Assembly (NCBI GenBank): GCA_903847655.1
Contig: CAINEG010000029.1
Span: 1 to 5,858 of the forward strand
Length of the DNA: 5,858 bases
Origin: an uncultured Bacteroidota bacterium
Lineage (GTDB): Bacteria > Bacteroidota > Bacteroidia > Chitinophagales > Chitinophagaceae
Reading direction: 5' to 3'
The first letter of the stretch is position 1. The number at the start of each line of letters is the position of its first letter. Below are positions 1 through 5,858 of the stretch, piece by piece. The notes below the pieces were generated by a model, which saw only the letters and a list, made by a program, of their open reading frames with translations, did not search any database and was not told the DNA's origin. Both the position numbers and the translations under genes were made by a program.

Positions 1-669
1 CTAGAACTACTAACTACTAATACTAACCCACTACCATTTTCTATGAAACAAGAAGTAAAAAAAGGAGGCTACATCAAGAACGATCAAATGATGTTAAAAA
101 TCCAAGAAGAACGTGTGACCATGAGCATTTATGATTTTGCCTTAAAAGGGAAACACAATGCTTACAACACCATGGCCGCAAGTATTGCAGCCACCACCTT
201 AGGTATCCGAAAAGAAAAAATTCGTGAAGCGGTGAGCAATTTCCATAGCCTGGAACACAGAATGGAATTTGTAGCTACTGTCAGAGGTGTTGATTTTGTC
301 AATGACAGCAAAGCCACCAATGTCAACAGTACTTGGTATGCTTTAGAGAGCATGCAAAAGAAAACTGTTTTAATCTTAGGCGGTGTGGATAAAGGCAATG
401 ACTATGAATTGATAGCAGAATTAGTTAAAGAAAAAGTCAAGGCTATTGTATGCATGGGTACTGATAATAAAAAAATTATTGATTTTTTTAAAGGCATAGT
501 ACCTATCATTATAGAAACAGATACTGCTAAAAAAGCAGTGAATGCTTCTTTTAAATTAGCAGAGAAAGGCGAGTTGGTACTGATGAGTCCTGCATGTGCT
601 AGTTTTGATTTGTTTAAAAATTACGAAGACAGAGGTCGTCAATTTAAAGAGTCAGTTAAAGAATTGTAA
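1..669 (+). CDS. murD: UDP-N-acetylmuramoylalanine--D-glutamate ligase, C-terminal part (5' truncated by window edge)
   Basis: MurD is the cytoplasmic ATP-dependent ligase that adds D-glutamate to UDP-MurNAc-L-Ala. The frame is open from base 1. The first ATG (43) is internal, because the residues before it (L-P-F-S leading into M-K-Q-E-V) continue a MurD-like strand, so the gene begins upstream of the window. The 222 residues seen are about half of a usual ~450-residue MurD: the end of the central ATPase domain and the whole C-terminal domain. Visible family motifs are G-K-H-N-A-Y-N-T-M-A-A (about 148-180), H-R-M-E-F (about 256-270), N-D-S-K-A-T-N (301-321; its Lys and Thr lie in the active site in known MurD structures), G-G-V-D-K-G-N-D-Y (379-405) and S-P-A-C-A-S-F-D (586-609) followed by F-K-N-Y-E-D-R-G. 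The P-loop and N-terminal UDP-binding domain lie outside the window. The stop codon sits 2 nt before ftsW. Identity is secure. Confidence 0.96.
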   Translation, partial: LELLTTNTNPLPFSMKQEVKKGGYIKNDQMMLKIQEERVTMSIYDFALKGKHNAYNTMAASIAATTLGIRKEKIREAVSNFHSLEHRMEFVATVRGVDFVNDSKATNVNSTWYALESMQKKTVLILGGVDKGNDYELIAELVKEKVKAIVCMGTDNKKIIDFFKGIVPIIIETDTAKKAVNASFKLAEKGELVLMSPACASFDLFKNYEDRGRQFKESVKEL

Positions 670-671
670 TT

Positions 672-1988
672 ATGTTTAACGAAACCACTGACAAATTATT
701 TTCTCAGATGCCCAGTATTGGCGGCATGAAAGATCATTTGGATCAAAGAACCAGAGGTGATAAATATATATGGGGGTTGGTTATTATTTTATCATTGATA
801 TCTATATTGGTAGTATATAGTGCTACTGGGTCTTTGGCTTATAAAATGTATCGAGGCAATACCAGTGTGTACTTGTTCAAGCAAGTGGTGTTTACTTTAA
901 TAGGACTTTTGGTCATATTTGGATTGCACCGCATCAACTATACAGTTTTTTCAAGAATAGCCACCATTATGTTCATGTTGTCTATTCCGCTTTTAATTTA
1001 TACTTTATTTTTTGGTGCTAAAATTAATGAAGGCAGCAGGTGGATCAAATTGCCCATTATTAATTTAACCATACAGACAAGTGATTTGGCCAAATTGGCT
1101 TTATTCATGTATTTGTCAAGGATGTTGAGTAAAAAGCAGGAAGTAATTAAGGATTTTAAAAAAGGGTTCTTGCCTGTTATTATACCAGTGCTTATCATTT
1201 GCGCCTTAATTATGCCAGCCAACTTATCCAATGCGCTTTTGACCGGAGCCACCTCACTGTTGTTGATGTTTATTGGAAGAGTAAGCATCAAACATATTTT
1301 ATTGACCATACTTGTGGCCATGATTCCCATTGTGCTCATTATTAGTGTGGCTATGGCCACACATTCCAATAGCATGGAAGCTGGAAAACCAAAAGTGGCC
1401 GAGAAATTAAAAAGTTTTGGACGTTTTGGAACTTGGGTATCTAGGGTGCAAGATTTTATGTATGATGGGGAGCGAGAAGTGCCTTATCAAGTACAGCAAG
1501 CCAAAATTGCTATTGCCAATGGAGGAATTTTTGTTGGCCTAGGTCCAGGCAATAGCAGACAAAGAAATTTTTTACCCCAGGCTTACAATGATTTTATTTA
1601 TGCCGTGATTATTGAAGAATATGGATTACTAGGTGGTGCCTTTATTATTTTCATTTACCTCGTTTTCTTATTTAGATGCATAAGAATATTTAGAAGATGC
1701 CCCTATGCCTTTGGCGCTTTTCTTGCATTGGGCTTAAGTTTCACCTTAATCATTCAGGCTATTGCCAATATGGCGGTGAATGTAAATATCGTTCCCGTCA
1801 CTGGAGTGACCTTGCCTTTAGTAAGTATGGGAGGAAGCTCCTTTATTTTTACTTGTTGTTCCATAGGGTTGATATTGAGTGTTGCCCGCAACGTAGAACA
1901 AATGGAAGGAAGGGCGCCGCTTGAAACAGAAATTGAAATTCCAAACGAAACCGATACGGAAAATAATGAGCTTGAACCAGCCAAATAA
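672..1988 (+). CDS. ftsW: Septal peptidoglycan polymerase FtsW (SEDS family)
   Basis: FtsW is the multi-pass membrane glycosyltransferase that polymerises lipid II at the division septum, working with the class B PBP FtsI. The 438-residue product has a cytoplasmic N-terminus of ~32 residues, then roughly ten hydrophobic segments (first about 33-53, last about 376-404). SEDS motifs seen: G-S-R-W-I (121-125), Q-T-S-D-L-A-K (135-141, in place of the common Q-P-S-E), G-L-G-P-G-N-S (289-295), L-P-Q-A-Y-N-D-F-I (301-309), E-E-Y-G (315-318) and P-V-T-G-V-T-L-P-L-V-S-M-G-G-S-S (375-390). The large loop at about 231-305 is where the family's catalytic Asp lies; here the acidic cluster is D265-G-E-R-E269. 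An acidic cytoplasmic tail (417-438) ends the protein. The start at 672 is chosen because it lies 2 nt after the murD stop; ATGs at 708 and 726 are alternatives, and none has a clear Shine-Dalgarno site. RodA is the related alternative, but the dcw context favours FtsW. Confidence 0.95.
   Translation: MFNETTDKLFSQMPSIGGMKDHLDQRTRGDKYIWGLVIILSLISILVVYSATGSLAYKMYRGNTSVYLFKQVVFTLIGLLVIFGLHRINYTVFSRIATIMFMLSIPLLIYTLFFGAKINEGSRWIKLPIINLTIQTSDLAKLALFMYLSRMLSKKQEVIKDFKKGFLPVIIPVLIICALIMPANLSNALLTGATSLLLMFIGRVSIKHILLTILVAMIPIVLIISVAMATHSNSMEAGKPKVAEKLKSFGRFGTWVSRVQDFMYDGEREVPYQVQQAKIAIANGGIFVGLGPGNSRQRNFLPQAYNDFIYAVIIEEYGLLGGAFIIFIYLVFLFRCIRIFRRCPYAFGAFLALGLSFTLIIQAIANMAVNVNIVPVTGVTLPLVSMGGSSFIFTCCSIGLILSVARNVEQMEGRAPLETEIEIPNETDTENNELEPAK
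1345..1362 (+). other. Perfect 7-bp hairpin inside ftsW
   Basis: GTGTGGC and GCCACAC form a perfect inverted repeat around a 4-nt TATG loop. It lies within the ftsW codons for V-A-M-A-T, just before the large extracytoplasmic loop. No T-run follows, so it does not look like an intrinsic terminator. It may be chance from codon choice; no function is claimed. Confidence 0.35.
1966..1988 (+). other. ftsW/murG coding overlap (23 nt)
   Basis: The last seven FtsW codons plus its TAA stop share bases with the first MurG codons in a different frame. A weak purine stretch (CGGAAAATA) precedes the murG ATG, but it is not a convincing Shine-Dalgarno site. Ribosomes ending ftsW would stop 23 nt past the murG start, which allows re-initiation; this coupling is inferred from geometry only. 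Confidence 0.75.
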
Positions 1989-3081
1989 ACAATTGCGCAT
2001 CATCATTGCAGGTGGTGGTACTGGAGGACATATCTTCCCAGCAATTGCTGTGGCAGAGGCCATACAAGTATTGATGCCGGAGGCTGCTATTTTATTTGTA
2101 GGGGCTTTAGGTAAAATGGAAATGGAAAAAATACCTAAAGCAGGTTATACCATCAAAGGCATTACCATTGCAGGTTTCAACAGATCCAATTATTTTAAAA
2201 ACATCTCCCTTCCTTGGAAATTACTAAAGAGCTATTTTCAAGTAAAGGCCATATTTAAAAAATTTAAACCCAATGCTGTATTTGGTGTGGGAGGCTATTC
2301 AAGTTTTCCTGTATTAAAATATGCGCAAACCAAGGGCATACCCACCTTTCTTCATGAGTCCAATGCTTTTGGGGGCAAGGCCAATATTTGGTTGGCCAAA
2401 AATGCCACCCAAGTATTTACAGGTACTAAGGGTATGGAACAATTTTTTCCTGCAGCTAAAATTTTAGTCACAGGAAATCCCATCAGAAAAAACATCATAG
2501 AACATAATTATACTAAGGCATCTGCTTTAAAAGAATTTGGTTTAACAGATACGATGAAAACAGTATTGATTGTGGGGGGAAGTTTAGGCGCTAATTCAAT
2601 CAACCAAGTCATCAAAAAAAACGTCGTTAATTTTTTTGAAAAAAATATTCAATTGATTTGGCAAACAGGAAGTTCAGAAGTGAGTACTTATTACAGAGCA
2701 GCCGAAGGTTTTTCCAATGTGTTTGTGAGTTCCTTTATTGATAATATGAGTGCTGCTTATGCTGCGGCAGATATGGTAATTAGTAGATCTGGCGCCATGG
2801 CGGTTGCAGAAATATGTACTACAGGCAAAGCATGCATTTTTGTACCATATCCATTTGCAGCCGAAGACCATCAAACCTTCAATGCCTTAGCCTTGGTCAA
2901 TCAGCAGGCTGCTTTTATGGTTGCAGACAAAGATGCCAATGAGCAATTATTGCCCACTCTTTTTAATGCATTGAACAATGAGGATTTGATAAAAAATATG
3001 GAAAACAAAGTAAAGAGCTTTGCTTTTTTAAATGCAGATAAAACCATCGCTGAACAAATTTTAAAAAATAGTATTAATTAA
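1966..3081 (+). CDS. murG: UDP-GlcNAc--lipid I GlcNAc transferase MurG
   Basis: MurG transfers GlcNAc from UDP-GlcNAc to lipid I at the inner face of the cytoplasmic membrane, giving lipid II, the substrate of FtsW. The 371 residues match the usual length and two-lobed GT-B (GT28) fold. N-lobe: G-G-G-T-G-G-H-I-F-P-A (16-26, with the conserved His at 22), G-V-G-G-Y-S-S-F-P (107-115), H-E-S-N-A-F-G-G-K-A-N (130-140) and T-G-N-P-I-R (169-174). C-lobe: G-G-S-L-G-A-N-S-I-N (204-213), W-Q-T-G (232-235), F-I-D-N-M (257-261), G-A-M-A-V-A-E (276-282, with the nucleotide-binding Glu at 282) and A-E-D-H-Q-T-F-N-A (299-307). The ATG at 1966 is preferred over an in-frame TTG at 1921: it puts the glycine-rich loop at the usual distance from the N-terminus, whereas the TTG would add 15 residues of basic sequence. 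It overlaps the ftsW end by 23 nt in another frame, suggesting translational coupling. Ala279 replaces a usual Thr/Ser. Confidence 0.97.
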   Translation: MSLNQPNKQLRIIIAGGGTGGHIFPAIAVAEAIQVLMPEAAILFVGALGKMEMEKIPKAGYTIKGITIAGFNRSNYFKNISLPWKLLKSYFQVKAIFKKFKPNAVFGVGGYSSFPVLKYAQTKGIPTFLHESNAFGGKANIWLAKNATQVFTGTKGMEQFFPAAKILVTGNPIRKNIIEHNYTKASALKEFGLTDTMKTVLIVGGSLGANSINQVIKKNVVNFFEKNIQLIWQTGSSEVSTYYRAAEGFSNVFVSSFIDNMSAAYAAADMVISRSGAMAVAEICTTGKACIFVPYPFAAEDHQTFNALALVNQQAAFMVADKDANEQLLPTLFNALNNEDLIKNMENKVKSFAFLNADKTIAEQILKNSIN

Positions 3082-3093
3082 TTTATAGATTGT

Positions 3094-4458
3094 ATGAATC
3101 CCTTATCTAATTGTAAAAATATATATTTCATTGGCATTGGAGGCATTGGCATGAGTGCCTTGGCCAGGTATTTTAATACACAAGGGGTGATCGTATCCGG
3201 CTATGATAAAACATACACCGATTTAACAAATGCTTTAGAACAAGAAGGAATTGCTATACATTTTGAAGACGATTTAAATAAAATAGATAAAGAAGCTACT
3301 GTAGTCGTATATACGCCTGCTATACCAGCCAATCACGGGGAATTAAATTATTACAAGGACAATAATTATTTAGTGGTCAAAAGAAGTGATGTATTGCAAT
3401 GGATTACAGAAAATGCATTTACCATTGCCATTGCAGGTACCCATGGAAAAACAACTACCACTTCGATGACGGCGCATATTTTACGCCATACAGGTTTTGG
3501 TTGCAATGCTTTTCTTGGGGGCATCGCTAGCAATTATGGCACCAATTTTTGGAGCCATGAGAAAAATGTAGTGGTGGTAGAAGCGGATGAATACGATAGA
3601 AGCTTTTTAAAATTAGCACCCAATATTGCGGTGATTACTGCAGTGGATCCAGACCATTTAGATATTTATGGTACTGCTGAAGAAGTGGTGAAAGCCTTTG
3701 GTGAATTTTCAGATAAAATAAAACCAGGCGGTGCTTTGATACAGAAAAAAGGCACCCATTTTATTACCAATACCACTAATAAAAATGTGCTTACCTATGC
3801 TTATGATCAATTAGCGGCTTCCTTTCATACCATTCATTTAAAAGTAGTGGATGGTGCTTATCATTTTGACTTAGTGCATCCCAAAGGAGTTTTAAAAAAT
3901 ATTGTTTTAAATATGGGCGGCTTACACAATGTGGAAAATGCCACTGCGGCTATTGCCATCGCGCTTAGTTTAGACATTGAGGAAGATAAAATTATTCAAG
4001 CTGTAGCAGCTTTTGCAGGCGTAAAAAGAAGATTTGAATACAAAGTAAAAACGCCTACTAAGGTATTGATTGATGATTACGCGCATCATCCAGAAGAATT
4101 AAATGCACTCATCACAGGCATCAGAAGTATATTTCCTGGTGAAAAAATGGTTTTGATTTTTCAACCGCATTTGTACAGTAGAACCAAGGACCAATGCGAT
4201 GGATTTGTAAGCACGCTAGATAAAGCCGATGAAGTTATATTATTACCCATTTATCCAGCAAGAGAATTGCCCATGGAAGGAGTGAGTAGTGAAATGCTTT
4301 TAAATAAAATGAGTTTGTCTAATAAAAAAATAATGAGCAAGGATCAATTGTTTGATTGGGCAGCTCATACCAAAGATAAATTAGTAGTGATGGCGGGTGC
4401 CGGAGACATTGATGTTTGTATTACAAAAGTTCAAGAAATTTTTACCCAAAAAGCATGA
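3094..4458 (+). CDS. murC: UDP-N-acetylmuramate--L-alanine ligase MurC
   Basis: MurC is the cytoplasmic ligase that attaches L-alanine to UDP-MurNAc using ATP, the first peptide-adding step of peptidoglycan synthesis. The 454 residues are a normal full length with all three Mur-ligase domains. The N-terminal UDP-binding domain shows G-I-G-G-I-G-M-S (14-21). The central ATPase domain has the P-loop G-T-H-G-K-T-T-T-T (115-123, Lys119), E-A-D-E-Y-D-R-S-F (163-171), D-P-D-H-L-D-I-Y-G (185-193) and G-L-H-N-V-E-N-A-T-A-A (276-286). The C-terminal domain has G-V-K-R-R-F-E (309-315), D-D-Y-A-H-H-P-E-E (327-335), F-Q-P-H-L-Y-S-R-T-K (356-365) and G-A-G-D-I (435-439). Y-A-H-H-P together with E-A-D-E-Y-D distinguishes MurC from MurD, MurE and MurF; Mpl is the closest alternative, but the glycine-rich N-terminus and dcw location favour MurC. 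The ATG lies 12 nt after the murG stop in AT-rich DNA lacking a Shine-Dalgarno site. No key residue appears to be missing. Confidence 0.97.
   Translation: MNPLSNCKNIYFIGIGGIGMSALARYFNTQGVIVSGYDKTYTDLTNALEQEGIAIHFEDDLNKIDKEATVVVYTPAIPANHGELNYYKDNNYLVVKRSDVLQWITENAFTIAIAGTHGKTTTTSMTAHILRHTGFGCNAFLGGIASNYGTNFWSHEKNVVVVEADEYDRSFLKLAPNIAVITAVDPDHLDIYGTAEEVVKAFGEFSDKIKPGGALIQKKGTHFITNTTNKNVLTYAYDQLAASFHTIHLKVVDGAYHFDLVHPKGVLKNIVLNMGGLHNVENATAAIAIALSLDIEEDKIIQAVAAFAGVKRRFEYKVKTPTKVLIDDYAHHPEELNALITGIRSIFPGEKMVLIFQPHLYSRTKDQCDGFVSTLDKADEVILLPIYPARELPMEGVSSEMLLNKMSLSNKKIMSKDQLFDWAAHTKDKLVVMAGAGDIDVCITKVQEIFTQKA
4455..4458 (+). other. murC/ftsQ ATGA stop-start overlap
   Basis: The murC TGA stop (4456-4458) overlaps the ftsQ ATG (4455-4457) in the sequence ATGA, a classic junction for translational coupling. 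No Shine-Dalgarno site precedes it, so ftsQ translation probably depends on ribosomes finishing murC. The overlap is seen; the coupling is inferred. Confidence 0.8.
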
Positions 4459-5618
4459 AAAACTGGAAGCAAATAGTAGGTAATATTTTATGGAGCATCG
4501 CTGGTGCCCTATTGATTTTACTATTTATTATCTCCTGGAGGGCCAAGGAAGAAAAAAAATGTGCCAGTGTGAATGTGGAATTAGTAGGTGAAAATACCAT
4601 CGCACTTTTTATGGATGAAAAAGAAATTTTACAAATCATCAACGATAAAGGCATCAAGGCGGGCCTGCCCATTGAGTCGGTCAATTTGAATGAATTGGAA
4701 AAGAATTTACAAAGCATCAAGTGGGTAAAACATGCAGAAATGTTTTTGGACAATCAACAAGCATTGCAAATAAAAATTGAACAAAGAATACCTATTGCAA
4801 GAATATTTACTTCCTCGGGGAATTCTTTTTATATCGACAAAGAGGGTTGGAAGTTACCGCTGAAACAGTTGACTGTACTACGTTTGCCCGTTTTTACTGG
4901 TTTTCCTTCTGATCAAGAAAAACTGTCTAGTCCTGACAGCCTCCTGCTTAAAGATATTTTACATTTCACCAAGGCCATTGAGCAAGATTCTTTTTTTATG
5001 GCTCAGATTGCCCAAATTAATATGGCGCCCAATGGAGATTTTGAAATGGTACCAACTGTGGGAGAGCATATAGTTTTAATAGGTACTGTAGATAATATTG
5101 AAGACAAATTAAATAGGCTGTATAGTTTTTACAAACAAGTTTGGGTACAAGCTGGCGTGAATGCTTATCAGGTATTGGACTGCAGATTTGATCATCAAAT
5201 TGTGGCCTTAAAAAAAGGGATGCAACCCATTCAATTTTCTGGCAGCATTTTGTCTCAGGACCCGCTGGATGATTTTACAATTCAGGCCATAGATACGGCT
5301 AAAAAAATAGATACTACAGACCTTAAAAAAAGCCTGGTATTGCCTGCTAACAACCTAGCCAAAAAAGCGCTTCTAGCTCCTGTAAAAAACAATGCCAAAA
5401 AACCAGTGATGGTAAGCCCCGCGAATGCACCTAAAACAGCGCGTAAATCGGCCGTAAAATCAGTCCTAAAACCAACCCAAAAAGCAAAGCTCAAAACAAA
5501 GGCAAAAACAACGGTAAAAACAAACAATAAAACGAGCAATAAATCGTTAAATAATGAGAAGAAGTCCGCAAAGGCCTTAATGCCTAAAAAGACCGACGCT
5601 AAAACAACTAACAACTAA
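4455..5618 (+). CDS. ftsQ: Cell division protein FtsQ/DivIB with a long basic C-terminal tail
   Basis: FtsQ is a single-pass membrane protein that links early and late divisome proteins through its periplasmic domain and helps activate septal wall synthesis. The 387-residue product has a very short cytoplasmic end, one membrane segment (about 8-27) and then a periplasmic part. Residues about 37-110 look like a POTRA domain (V-N-V-E-L at 39-43; S-I-K-W-V at 87-91, cf. the family's common 'p-W-V' element). Next comes the beta domain, opening with I-E-Q-R-I-P-I-A-R-I (108-117) and F-Y-I-D-K-E-G (125-131), to about residue 260. The tail at about 282-387 is low-complexity: 27 Lys and one Arg against four acidic residues, with no aromatic residue. 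I do not know this tail from classical FtsQ (about 250-290 residues). The ATG at 4455 is chosen over an upstream in-frame TTG at 4416 because of the ATGA junction. FtsQ diverges fast; the call rests on topology, the R-I-P motif and position between murC and ftsA. Confidence 0.9.
   Translation: MKNWKQIVGNILWSIAGALLILLFIISWRAKEEKKCASVNVELVGENTIALFMDEKEILQIINDKGIKAGLPIESVNLNELEKNLQSIKWVKHAEMFLDNQQALQIKIEQRIPIARIFTSSGNSFYIDKEGWKLPLKQLTVLRLPVFTGFPSDQEKLSSPDSLLLKDILHFTKAIEQDSFFMAQIAQINMAPNGDFEMVPTVGEHIVLIGTVDNIEDKLNRLYSFYKQVWVQAGVNAYQVLDCRFDHQIVALKKGMQPIQFSGSILSQDPLDDFTIQAIDTAKKIDTTDLKKSLVLPANNLAKKALLAPVKNNAKKPVMVSPANAPKTARKSAVKSVLKPTQKAKLKTKAKTTVKTNNKTSNKSLNNEKKSAKALMPKKTDAKTTNN
5298..5615 (+). 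repeat. Low-complexity A-rich tract encoding the Lys/Ala/Thr/Asn-rich FtsQ tail
   Basis: This 3' part of ftsQ is built from repeated AAA and AAN codons. Irregular AAAAC/AAAAAC-like units are densest at about 5470-5550, without a strict period. It encodes residues 282-387, rich in K, A, T, N, S and P, resembling histone H1-like or AlgP-like basic tails in composition only. Slippage-prone DNA of this type could vary in length between strains; that is inference. Confidence 0.7.
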
Positions 5619-5628
5619 AAAAAACAAA
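5619..5628 (+). promoter_or_regulatory. A-rich translation leader before ftsA
   Basis: The ten bases between the ftsQ stop and the ftsA ATG are nine A and one C, with no GGAG-like element. Bacteroidota commonly start translation from A-rich leaders without Shine-Dalgarno pairing, and this spacer fits that pattern. Together with a normal ftsA N-terminus it supports the start at 5629. Confidence 0.5.
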
Positions 5629-5858
5629 ATGAGTCAGCACGATTCTCCAATCATTGTAGGTCTAGACATTGGGACTACTAAAATTGCGGCCATTGCAGGT
5701 AGAAAAAACGAGTTTGGCAAATTAGAAATCTTAGGTTTTGGCCGAGCCAACAGCAATGGAGTTCAACATGGTCAAGTATTAAACATTGATCAAACCATCA
5801 AAGCCATTCAGCAAGCACTACAAAACTGTCAATTAAGCAACCCCGATTTAGAGGTGAA
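5629..5858 (+). CDS. ftsA: Cell division protein FtsA, N-terminal part (3' truncated by window edge)
   Basis: FtsA is an actin-like ATPase on the inner face of the membrane that anchors FtsZ filaments and recruits later divisome proteins. Seventy-six codons plus two bases are present. The N-terminus reads M-S-Q-H-D-S-P and then I-V-G-L-D-I-G-T-T-K (9-18), the phosphate-1 loop of the actin/Hsp70/FtsA fold, followed by I-A-A-I-A-G-R (19-25). The stretch L-E-I-L-G-F-G-R-A (32-40) and G-V-Q-H-G-Q-V-L-N-I-D (44-54) match the start of the FtsA 1A domain. The usual FtsA is over 400 residues, so the 1C subdomain, the rest of the ATP site and the membrane-binding C-terminal helix lie outside the window. 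It starts 10 nt after ftsQ, and ftsZ would be expected next. MreB and DnaK share the phosphate loop, but the context and the G-V-x-x-G-x-V pattern favour FtsA. Confidence 0.93.
   Translation, partial: MSQHDSPIIVGLDIGTTKIAAIAGRKNEFGKLEILGFGRANSNGVQHGQVLNIDQTIKAIQQALQNCQLSNPDLEV

Noticed and set aside
600..607. TAGTTTTG, a match to the Bacteroidota -7 promoter box TAnnTTTG, upstream of ftsW
   Set aside because: It encodes part of the conserved MurD S-P-A-C-A-S-F-D motif, and no TTTG -33 box lies at the proper distance upstream.
998..1375. Minus-strand open frame of 125 codons inside ftsW
   Set aside because: Fully nested antisense to conserved SEDS membrane segments; no domain and no promoter or ribosome-binding context.
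1697..1924. Plus-strand 75-codon frame overlapping the ftsW 3' part
   Set aside because: Lies entirely within the conserved FtsW C-terminal membrane segments in another frame; composition is that of a frame-shifted shadow.
1921..1965. TTG at 1921 as the murG start
   Set aside because: It would add 15 basic residues before the usual MurG N-terminus; the ATG at 1966 gives a normal-length protein.
3073..3082. Palindrome ATTAATTAAT at the murG/murC junction, considered as operator or terminator
   Set aside because: It contains only A and T, overlaps the end of murG, forms no stable GC stem and has no T-tract; such palindromes are expected by chance in AT-rich DNA.
4416..4454. TTG at 4416 as the ftsQ start
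   Set aside because: It would create a longer overlap with murC; the ATG in the ATGA junction at 4455 gives a typical short cytoplasmic end before the membrane segment.
5282..5614. Minus-strand open frame of 110 codons, very hydrophobic (Phe/Leu/Val-rich), opposite the ftsQ tail
   Set aside because: It is the antisense reading of a lysine-rich tract: AAA codons read as TTT on the other strand give a false membrane-protein look. It has no recognisable domain or independent start context.

Overview
This window is a single-strand, tightly packed segment of the division and cell wall (dcw) gene cluster. The order on the + strand is murD (3' part only), ftsW, murG, murC, ftsQ and ftsA (5' part only). 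The order, with no ddl or murB between murC and ftsQ, fits Bacteroidota. Other points fit too: AT-rich DNA, no clear Shine-Dalgarno sequences, an A-rich leader before ftsA, and Bacteroidota-like variants of family motifs (Q-T-S-D in FtsW, A-E-D-H-Q in MurG). A Chitinophagaceae-like member is my best guess from general resemblance. I could not test the placement by alignment.

Layout: bases 1-669 encode the C-terminal half of MurD, and the reading frame is open right to the left edge. ftsW (672-1988) starts 2 nt after the murD stop. murG (1966-3081) starts inside the ftsW end, with a 23-nt overlap. murC (3094-4458) follows after 12 nt. ftsQ (4455-5618) overlaps murC by 4 nt in an ATGA junction. 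ftsA (5629 to the right edge) follows after a 10-nt A-rich spacer. There is no non-coding stretch longer than 12 nt. I see no RNA gene, mobile element, CRISPR array, terminator or convincing internal promoter, so the block is probably transcribed from outside the window.

How the genes work together: MurC and MurD add L-Ala and D-Glu to the UDP-MurNAc peptide in the cytoplasm. MurG adds GlcNAc to lipid I at the inner face of the membrane to make lipid II. FtsW polymerises lipid II at the septum with its partner transpeptidase. FtsQ is part of the divisome complex that activates this synthesis. FtsA ties FtsZ to the membrane.

This is mostly an ordinary housekeeping region, and I found no undescribed system. 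The most distinctive feature is a roughly 105-residue, lysine-rich, aromatic-free tail at the C-terminus of FtsQ, predicted to lie in the periplasm. Smaller points are the diverged acidic loop in FtsW, the overlapping gene junctions, and an Ala at a usually Thr/Ser position in the MurG nucleotide site.
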